The translations under genes and the position numbers were made by a program. Shown here one piece after another: positions 34,494-45,200 of a stretch of DNA of 64,000 bases. The notes beneath the pieces were generated by a model. The model was not told the origin of the DNA, did no database searches, and worked only from the letters and a program-made list of their open reading frames with translations. This DNA comes from Owenia fusiformis (taxonomy: Eukaryota > Annelida > Polychaeta > Sabellida > Oweniidae): the NCBI GenBank assembly GCA_903813345.2, contig CAIIXF020000002.1:4132001-4196000 (forward strand). Reading direction: 5' to 3'. Every line of letters starts with the position of its first letter. The stretch's first letter is position 1.

Positions 34494-34651
34494 ATAATGT
34501 ACAATAAAACCTGTCCAATCCAACTTAACCCAATTTATGGTATTTTTGAGAAAATGTAAACATGCTTGATAACTGGATAAGGAAGACATCTAATCAACAA
34601 GGAAAATTGCACCTCATTATTTGAAAAGCCTCTAATAACTCAAAACCCAAC

Positions 34652-34975
34652 ACTCTTAAAAATTATTACTTGGATTTCCTTATATTGAGAAATTGTACTA
34701 CTCATTTTAAGTCAAAAATTACTTAAATAATCTTGAACCACTGAATAATTTTTAAGTAATTTTTAAGTAATTCATTTATGGTGAATTTACTAATGCAAGG
34801 AGAGAAATTGAAATACTTACTGTAGTAATTGTAATACTCATTTACATAATTAAGCCATTAAAAAACTCAAAATGACAATATAAGTTAAACCTAAGTAAAA
34901 TTAAGTAAAACTAAGTATTTAACTTTAAGTAATTTTTATACTTGGGAAATACTCAAGTAATTCATTTTTAAGAGT
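34652..34975. mobile_element. MITE with ACTCTTAAAAATTA ends and many TAAGTAA motifs
   Basis: The left ACTCTTAAAAATTATTACTT and right CAAGTAATTCATTTTTAAGAGT ends are inverse. The interior has repeated TAAGTAATTTTTAAGTAA. It is noncoding. Confidence 0.7.
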
Positions 34976-35189
34976 AAATTTATATATTACATGTACATGT
35001 CATAGCAAAATATATAATAATTTTTTTCTCTTAGAAGATTGCCTCTTTGGACTACAATACTGCGTCTTTAATTTCAGACTATAGATTGTGAGAATTTTTG
35101 GAGTATTTAGAGTTATAAGCACAAGCTTCCATTCACCAAGCAACAACACTAATCCCCTTTTTAAGTATACCAAGTCAGATCTTGGTCTC

Positions 35190-35345
35190 CTTATGCCTGG
35201 GTCACATTTGTTCTGATTCATCTGCCGGCGCTAGGCCGATTGAGTATTCTGTTCAAAACTGAATACAATTGTGAACAGGATACTCAATCAGCCGGGTGCT
35301 GGCTGATGAATCGGAGTAAATGTGACCCAGGCATTAATGAGTACA
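35190..35345. mobile_element. Hairpin MITE (CTGGGTCACATTTG family), copy 1
   Basis: CCTGGGTCACATTTGTTCTG with GATTCATCTGCCGGCGC on the left and an imperfect inverse on the right (GATGAATCGGAGTAAATGTG then ACCCAGG). A relative lies at 57477-57612. Noncoding. Confidence 0.8.
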
Positions 35346-35694
35346 CTGAAAGTAAGTATACTGAATGCTTCACCACTCTTTCAAAGTACATCGAAGGCAC
35401 ATTTTACCATTTTCAAAGAACATCAAAGGTATAAGTTCACTGAATATATATCATCTTTATCCCTTTTTCAAAGTACACTGACGACATATAATGTCTCTAA
35501 TAAGTACACTTTATCCGTCTTTCAAAGAACAATAAAGTAACATTTTGATCCCTTTCAATATACAACATACAATGTAGGCATATCTTGACATTTTTATAAG
35601 TACACTGAAGGCATATGATGAGACCCTTCAAAACAATGAAAACATAGGTTTACTTTTTTATGACTACATCATGTACACTTAAGGCATATTTGCG

Positions 35695-36262
35695 TAGTGT
35701 TTGCAAACACTGACCCCTGATTACAATGAGTCTATAATGGAGAAGACAAGACATATCCTTAAGATTGCACTTTCCTGGCTATAACACACCTATATGCATG
35801 ATCAAAATAAAGATTCAGCACTTTTGTATGCGTACACTTTGCGTATTGCGTAGACTGTTTGCAAAAACTGACCCCTGACTACGAGTACAATAAGCTATTA
35901 TGGAGAAAGCAAAACTTATCCTTAAGATTGCACTTTCCTAGCTATAACACACCAATATGCATGATCAAAATAAAGATTCAGCACTTTTTATGCGTACACT
36001 TTGCATATTGCGTAGACTGTTTGCAAAAACTGACTTCTGATTACGAGTACAATAAGGCTATTATGGAGAAGACAAGACTTATCCTTAAGATTGCACTTTC
36101 CTAGCTATAACACACCAATATGCATGATCAAAATAAAGATTCAGCACATTTTATGCGTACACTTTGCGTATTGCGTAGACTGTTTGCAAAAACTGACCAT
36201 TGATTACGAGTACAATAAGCTATTATGGAGAATACAAGACATATCCTTAAGATTGCACTTTC
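35695..36262 (-). repeat. Four tandem copies of the TRMT9B C-terminal coding end and 3' UTR
   Basis: On the minus strand the true end of TRMT9B (...[14 protein letters not shown], stop at 36247-36249) is followed by three more copies of the last ~20 codons and stop. They encode [20 protein letters not shown]-like peptides, each followed by the same ~100-bp tail. The stop-codon region (TTAAGATTGCAC on the plus strand) is at 35759, 35922, 36084 and 36247, spaced 163, 162 and 163 bp. The extra copies lie downstream of the first stop, so they would be 3' UTR. Confidence 0.9.
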
Positions 36263-39200
36263 CTAGCTATAACACACCAATTTGCATGATCAAAATAAGA
36301 TTCGAGCACTTCAAGCTCTTTGACGTGTTTCTCGATTAAACGGACTAGCTCGCCTTTCTTAAAGACATGATAATAGCGTTGATACTGCCCCGGCAGTTCC
36401 TCAGTTGTTTCAACATTCTTTGTCCCTGAGATTGATTTATTTTTGTCCATGTTTCGTTTCTCGAAGCTTTGTTTCCTAGTGCTATGTTTCGGAATATTGC
36501 GCTTGATTTCTGGCTGATTTCCATCCTGTGCATTTTGCGATATAATTGCGTCTTTGATCGATTCTGGCATATTAGTGATATACTCGGAGGAATGCATTGT
36601 TGCGTCACTCAATGATTGAGTAGTAAGCATCTTTTCACGATTTGGTACGTCACGTAAAGTGCCGTTTCTCTGTATGCGTGATGTAGAGAGTTCGACTGAG
36701 CAATTTTCTGCTTGTACTTTGAGATCAGATTTATTGTGACGCTTATCTGAGCAATTATCTGTCCCAGCCTCACTTTCAATTTTCTCAGAACGAGGCTGTG
36801 GTCTACTGCTTTGGGGAAATTCCCTCACTTGGAATACTTCATCACCAATATCAGAGAAAATATCATTTTCCGTTCCGAAATGGTGGCCCTCGTGTTCCAC
36901 GATATGATGTATGAGTTTCTGGTAAACCTTATCTCTGTTTGGAGTGTCATCTTCAGCAGATGTCTCTGATTTGGAACGTTTCTTGGTGATCTTCGACACG
37001 ACAAAATCAAGTAAATTGAACGATCGCTTTTCCTCCGAAGCTGATTTTTTCTCCTTGTACATCTGTCTCATTTGAGAGTGGCATTCACATTTAGGTGTTT
37101 CAGGGGAAATGGTCTTAGGTATAAAAGTGTCAGTGAAAGTAGTCCCAAGTTTGTGGGAATTTGATTTTACATTACCGGCACCAGTGATTTTACTCTCGCA
37201 TTTATGAGCAGGAGTCCCAGGTAAGGAAGTCCCACGTGTAGATGAATTTTTCCCAGAAACAAATGTCCTAGGGGAGAAAGTCTCTGTTGCAGGTACAGAG
37301 TAGCTTCTTTTAACTTTCTCCTTATTTGGTGACAAAAATGGACGGAAATCGGAGGTAAAGCGCGTAACAGTCGGAGTTTCATACACAGCTTCACAAGTAG
37401 CTGAATCCCTGAGTGTAACGTGACTAGTGTCCTTGACCTTTCCTACAGCGTTGCTTATCTCGGGATCCACTCCCGATTTAAACCCCTGTGTTAAAGTCTG
37501 TATGCTGGAAAGGATTCTCAATGCTTCCTGTCGCAAGGATGACTTCCTGTTGTGAACCTGAATTTCATCCCCCGGATCACGCGAACTATCGGTACCACTC
37601 GATGCGCTTTCTCGAGTTGTGGAACTTTCAGATTCGCTTCCAGTTTCAAGGCTTTGATCGGAAACACTGCTGTCAAAACTTCCTTGTTTAGGGAAATCAT
37701 CGTCACTGATGGAGCTTGTACTGGAGATCTTGTATTCACCACGTTGTTTGCTGCTGTTACCTGCAAAATAGCACGAGGTTTGTTTTAAAGAGAGATCTTG
37801 TATTCACCACATTGTTTGGTGCTGTTACCTGCAAAATAGCATGAGGTTTGTTTTAAAGAGAGATCTTGTATTCACCACGTTGTTTGCTGCTGTTACCTGC
37901 AAAATAGCATGAGGTTTGTTTTAAAGAGAGATCTTGTATTCACCACATTGTTTGGTGCTGTTACCTGCAAAATAGCATGAGGTTTGTTTTAAAGAGAGAT
38001 CTTGTATTCACCACGTTGTTTGGTGCTGTTACCTGCAAAATAGCACGAGGTTTGTTTTAAAGAGAGATCTTGTATTCACCACGTTGTTTGGTGCTGTTAC
38101 CTGCAAAATACAATGATTTATGTTTTAAAGTCATCGTCACTGATGGAGCTTGTACTGGAGATCTTAAACCTGTCTAATCCAAACTATACTGAGAACCATC
38201 CAAATTAGTATTAGTATTGGCACTAATATGGGACTGGTCAAAAGTGTTCAGATTAGCAGGTGTTCACATTTCAAGGTTTTATAAACATGTAAGTCAATGG
38301 GAGATAACAAATTTGATATCGAGAAAAAGTGTTCACATTGAGAGGTGTTCAGATAGTTTCACTATACTATGAACTTCAACTCATGTCAGAGTATCAAAAA
38401 CTACATAAACTTTTTTTTATTCATTACTTTATTTACTACATAAACTCATATAATGGGGAGGATTTGACAGGACTCGAGTGTGACATCTTTATATTTACTA
38501 CACACTTTAATTTAACATTTTAACCAGGTTCAGCAATTAAATGTTTACTATGGAAAGAATTCTATGATATGCTATTTTTGTGCTGAAATAAAATAATATT
38601 ATAAGTTATTGAATGATTTGAAGTGCAATACAGGATATATTCTCCTCGTGAAATTTCGTATTGGAACGAGACGAAGTCGAGTGCCAATACAGAATATCAA
38701 GAGCAGAATATATCCTGTATTGCACTTCAAATCATTCTATAACGTTTTTATCGTCTGATCCTCTGTATTGCTAGTTGCTAATGAGAATGTCCCCTCCATA
38801 CCAATATTTTCTGCATTGCGACAGAGATGATTAATGGGGACAATCTCAATAGCAATACAGATTGGTACAGCACAAGAAATGACCAATCAGAAGGCTTCAT
38901 GTTACAGATCATACAATAAAAATGTATAAGACTACTCACTTCTTCTTCGTCTATGTCTCGGATGTAACTGCCACGGAACTAGGATATCCTGAGCTTCAAA
39001 CTAAAATATAAAACAAGTATTATTGTAACAATATTTCATCACATGCAAATGATAACAAAATTGTAACAATATGTCACAAATGATGCTGAACACTTGTTAC
39101 ACAAATAGAGAGCTGAACAATAAGTTTGAATTCACTTATCAAGTATGTGGAGTCATCCACAGTGTTGTGACTTGGATAAATAGTACAATAACGTCATTTC

Positions 39201-42200
39201 CAAGGGCAATATAGTGAAATATTGGACCTTGGGCCAGATAGTATGATTACCACCGTTAATGATCAGGGCTGAAATAGCAAGAAAATCTTACGCACTGAAC
39301 GATATCTAGTTTCCCGGGGAAATTGCAGGTCATTAATTGCATTATTGACCGCCATTATGGACTGCCACTATGACGTCACATATTGCTCAGGTCAATATAG
39401 TAAAATGAATGACTTCTAAACCCCTAGAACTGGCAAGGTGGTAATAATAGAATTAAATGACTGACTATAAGAAACATATACTGGGCCTGGATATTAAACA
39501 ATTTTTGGTATGGATAGATAAATATCCATGTCTAACAGTTCCTTCATACTGGAACAAGGCTGGTTCAAAATCATCTAGATTTTGACATATGGCACATGTT
39601 CAATAAAAGACCAACCACATATGTAACTGCATTTACTAATGTGCATAGAAAAAGGAATTCCCACGTTTTGAAAAAAAATCTGGATGGGGTTAAAAGGTCT
39701 GAGGTCCCTTAAGATCCAATGGCTGATCCCTGAAAGATACAGTAAGTAATGAAATGGTATTGAATCTTTAAAATTTGAATGAGAATTTATAGCCAAATCA
39801 TCAAAACACAAATGTATAAAAAGCTTTTTTCTCCAGGATTTTTTTGAAGTACATGTAGACGCAAAATTCTTAATTTAACAATTTAGACCAAATTTTGTCA
39901 AAACGTGTCTCATTTTCGTTATTTTTCTCAAGTGGGTGCAAACTAATCTCAGGTGGGTGAAAAATATTCTCAGGTGGGTGCAGTGCCCACTTGATTCAAT
40001 GCTGGGGATATCACTAATATATGTATATCCATTAACACCTTTTCTTTGACTCAAATTGATATCTCCCTTGAACTCACATATAAGAAATGGATAATACATA
40101 TGCATGCCTATGAAAGAGTATGTCATAGGCAGATGTTCCTACGAGTGTGATTACGCGATAACATAATACTAGAAATATTGATTTGTGTTTAGTGCTAAGA
40201 AATAATTATATCCCAATGAACAACTGTTGAATATACATGCACAATACACAGATAGTACATGATGCATTTAATATGTCTTTATTATCTTAGACTGCGGTAT
40301 GTATCATATTTCAATTACCATAGAAGCACTGGCTGTGTATGATGATATATTGGTGTGAATCTATACTGCACTGGTGTGCCCTTTGTTCTTTGTAATTTAT
40401 ATTCGGTAGAGTTTACGAATTTAGAATATAAATAATTTCTATAGTTATTGTGGGGTGTAGTACATGTATTTGTCGTGAAAATCGAACACGACTTTGATCC
40501 AGCTGCGAGCTGCATTGTTATTAGCTGTTTAGTGAGCTGTGTTGTTAGGTTTGTACACATCATTCTGGCTCTTGGCTCCGCAAGGTAAATTCCTTTCATT
40601 ACTAGACTTTATATCACACAGTCGATAGGTCCAAGAGTTGTTGCATACCTTTTAGGCCTTGCAATTAAGAGCTCCTCAAAATTTTGAGGTTTTAATGGTG
40701 TAAACAACTCCGAAAATCAATCGACTTAATTAGAACTAATTTTGCAGAGGGAGTCCATTTTAATGGAATATTCATAAGTGTCTAATGTCTTGCGTGCAAC
40801 TCGTTCTTTTAAAACAGCGTGTCTCGCCTACGTATTGTGTTACTGTCCATGTTTGCATGTACCTGAATTACATCACATTGCAATAAACTGTACTGCGGCC
40901 ACAAGCCATTGCTTTTCTTGAATTACTGTTATGTTCTTTGTAGCGTAGCCTGATAATTGGTATAGAATGTATGTTATATTGTGAAACCATCCCTTATATT
41001 AAATGAAATGTCTAAGACGTATGTGTATTGTACACAAATGAGGCACATATTTTATCTTTAAAATGTACCAGTAGAATGTATCTGTATAATAAACTATATA
41101 CAGTAAAACCTGTCTAAATGGAACACCTTTGGTACCTAACAGAGTTGTTCTACTTCTGGAGGTGTTTCGCTTACAGGTTTCACTGTATGTTGAGGGATAA
41201 TCCGAATATCCTGACCCTCATATAGGATAACCTCTACAAATGAATGAATACCTTTCTTTTCTCCTGCTCCATTGCCCATACGTAGACCATCAACACTCCA
41301 CCAGGACGTAGAATCCTCGCCAATTCTCTTAAGGCCATATTACGACGTTCTGCGGTAGAAAAATGGTGGATTACTGCTATGGATATCACCGCATCAAAAA
41401 TACCATCCCTATAAGGAAGTTGTAGGTTGTCGCAAAGCATCGCATTGTGGCCTTTAGATGCAGATATTTCCACGAGTTTATGGCAGTGGTCTGAGCCTAA
41501 GATATAGATGTCCTTGTTGATGCCGAGGTATTTTCCGTTACCACATCCTGAAATGACAATGTTGATTGATTAAGCAGTGATCTCAACAGGATTTTTCTCA
41601 AGTGGGTGAAAAATTCTCATTTTCACAATTCAGACCAAAATTGGTCAAATTATGCCCATATTATATTCATGATTTTTCTCATTTTCAAGTGGGTGTAAAT
41701 GAATTTTCAGGTGGGTGCAAACCTATTTTTAAAATCTCAGGTGGGTGCTGCACCCACTTGCTTTAATACTCATTGTTAAGGCATCATATTGCGCATATAT
41801 ACATTAGAGAAGTTTAGAGTGTACAGTATACTACTATTGACCTAACTAGAGGTTGACTGTTTAAATTATATACTGTATATAGAGAAAGTGGGTCATGGGT
41901 CTTAGTGGAGGGATACAATTTTAATAGTTAACCTAATATTCGAAACTTGGCAATGAAATACTGAATCTGACTAACATCCCTTTAACACTAAAAACTGTCA
42001 TTGATTTGAAATAAAAAATACATTTTTCTGAAATACAATTTCCAACCAATTTCCAGATCTACCAGAATGAAATTCAATCAATCAAAAAAAAATTTACAAC
42101 TTTATTGTGAACTCTACTATTTGCAGCCATGACAAAATGAACAATTGTATATATTGTACACCAATACAATAACCTTTTATGATCTTTAATGATTAATCAA

Positions 42201-45200
42201 TCTAATATACTGAATACATATATCACCCTATATATTTTATAATTTACTCACAAAAGGTGTATTGATGTACAGTAAAACATGTAAAGTGGAACACCTCTGA
42301 AAGTTGAACACCTCTGTAAGTTGAACACTTCAGAGTCTCATGATCAACTGACTTAATGATAAATGAAACCTCTATAAGTCGAACACCTCACAAGTAGAAC
42401 ACTTATTAAAAGTGCCACAGGTGTTCTACTTATACAGGTTTTACTTTACTTGCAAAAAGTCTGATTTCGCATTCACCAGAAAATATTTTACATGAGATTG
42501 GTTTCTTAGAAAGGAAAAAATACAAAAATATTTTGTCATTTATACTGAACAGTATTGTGACTTATTCAACCTAATAGCAAATATTTGAAGTACAGTAAAT
42601 AGGTCATAACTTTAATTTCAAAAACTGAAAACATATTGGTTAAATTTTTATTGGTTGTTTCATGACCATGTAAATAAGGTTAACAATGAATATAAATTAA
42701 TCATAAAATATACAATATTTATTGTCTCATTGTTAGGCATGACACTATATTTCAACAATGTTTACTCAATGTTTTTGATTTACCATTATTTCGATGAGTA
42801 CAATAAATGTATGAACATTTGTAACTACAGCGTTTTAATATACATGGCTTAAGCAACAACTTTCGAATTTCCTGAAAATTTAATGGCGAAAGATGCGGGC
42901 CAAGCGAGCGGTGATTTGGGTGGGTCCTCCCTCCTAAGAAATTTTGGGGAAAGAGATTTGATTGAGTGCTTTTTACGAGTTATATAGACTCATTACAAAT
43001 ACTTTTAAATTTAGAAGAAAAATCAAATATGACCTTATTTAATAACTCTTGTTTGACCACCTATCCCCCTTCCCCTATAAAACCCAGATTTGTATTGAAC
43101 TCAATAGGGTCAGATTTTGGTCCATTTTTTCCTGAAATTTCCTGAAATTCCTAAAGACTTTAAGCCATGTACAGTATATCCACAGGGGCTGGGGGAACCC
43201 AATATATAATCCTGACGTGGGGGTGACCTCTTTATATGATGATCAATCTGATTTTCAGAATTAAATATTTTATATTTTTACTTGTAATAAATAAAATGGT
43301 ACATCACAGATTCAATTATTAATTTATTTATTAAAGTTCTATCTATTTTTCAATTATAATTTCCCATGAAATGTTAATATTGCAAGGCAGTTTGATCTGT
43401 AGATGAATGAAAAAACTGAGAGCCACGATAAATTAAGATGTTATCCATTCTTTAGACAACTTATATGCATGCCGTGGATCTCACAATGCAGTTTAAGTGA
43501 ACATGAGTGTAATTCGAAAGGAACTAGATGAAGATTCATGAAATTAAAATTGCATATAATAAGAGTCAGAAAACTAAAAAGTAAATCTTTATTAGTTAAT
43601 GAAAACACAGAATTAAATCATAGGCTATAAGGACTGATCTGAAAAAGTCAGTCCACTCCAGTGCGGATCAAACCCATGACCCCTCGCTTACAATACAAGG
43701 TGATTGAAAGTGTCATAAACAGATGCTATTTTAAAGGGTTCCGATTAGCATCCCGTATAAAAACAATATGGCGGCTCCAGGCAAATCAACTGGATCAGTC
43801 CATTTTTAAGAAATAAGGGGAGTTCTGTAAAATCCAGTTTATTGAAATTGTCTTTGAGATAAAGTAATCCGTTTATAATGATTTTGAAAACGTTATCCAA
43901 AGAGTGATTGCGTTCAAAGAATACATGTACAACAGCCAATATAAATCCTTGTATTAGAAACCGGTTTGTCTTGCTTTGTTTCATTTGTAGGATATTTCAT
44001 ATGCCAAGCTGTGTGCTATTACGTTATGGGGAAATTTAGATGCCAATTTATCCTTATTGTACACAAATAGAAGATCCTAAAACTTCACCCATAAATGTGG
44101 AATTGATTTGTCAAAATAAAAATCACCCTTTTATAAATGTGTGACGATCTATAATATTCTTATGCTATATAACAGTTAGAGGTGTTGACACAACGACCTC
44201 GAACCTGTGAACCCTTGAGTATTATTCCGGGATCGGGCCTTTTATACTAAACGGTGAGCAACACCAGAAACGAGCGTTCGATTTGCTAAACGATATGCGT
44301 CACCCTTTAAACAAGGGATTCAAAACAATGCATTCTTCATAAATACTTCAGAAGCATAAAATCAAATTTCATATTTACACAGTATGTTAAGAGTATTTTC
44401 AAAAGCTTTGTTTTTGCTTTGTAGGGAAAACATGTGTTAATTGTTAGCTTTAGAAATTGTTTTGATTTTAGCTCTCAGCTTTTAAAATCAATACAAAGCA
44501 ATGATAGACACTGAATCCTGATCTGAGAAATCAAATTTTCTTAAAATAAATCTGTAGTTATACTGGTACATAAAAGGTAAAAATTCATGTACAGTAAAAT
44601 ATGTGTATCTAAACACCTCTCTTATCTGAAGATCTCTTCATGTGAACACATTTTCTTGGTTTTCCCATTGATTCGCATATAAAGTAACCTTGAAATGTGA
44701 ACACTTGATTCACATATAAAGGAACCTTGAAATGTGAACACCTTTCTTGGTTTTCCCATTGATTCGCATATTAAGTAACCTTGAAATGTGAACACTTGAT
44801 TCACATATTAAGGAACCTTGAAATGTGAACACTTGATTCACATATTAAGGAACCTTGAAATGTGAACACTTGATTCGCATATTAAGTAACCTTGAAACGT
44901 GAACACTTGATTCACATATTAAGGAACCTTGAAATGTGAACACTTTTCTTGGTTTTCCGATTGATTCGCATATTAAGTAACCTTGAAATGTGAACACTTG
45001 ATTCACATATTAAGGAACCTTGAAATGTGAACACTTGCTAACCTGAACACTTCGCAATGAACACCTTTTGTTGGACTCAAATTGATATCTCCCTTTAACT
45101 CACATAAAAGAAACCTTAAAATGTGAACATGTAGGGGATGGAGGGGAAGCCAATAAAAATATGGGTACTCTCTGTTCAAACAAAGAGTATACATAAACTA

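Larger units (their letters stand above)
29974..36246. other. Convergent spacer: TTC6 3' UTR, repeats and TRMT9B 3' UTR
   Basis: There is no further protein gene. A possible TTC6 poly(A) signal AATAAA is at 30910-30915. The space holds several fold-back or MITE-like elements (30194-30394, 31567-31880, 33034-33237, 33591-33666, 34301-34493, 34652-34975, 35190-35345) and the C-terminal tail repeats of TRMT9B (about 35695-36260). The stretches 31900-33000 and 33700-34260 show nothing I can name. Confidence 0.6.

Noticed and set aside
34320-34559. 79-codon plus-strand frame
   Set aside because: It lies inside a MITE copy with a poly-G tract; the same peptide phrases appear from other copies of the repeat (for example near 58.1 and 58.6 kb).
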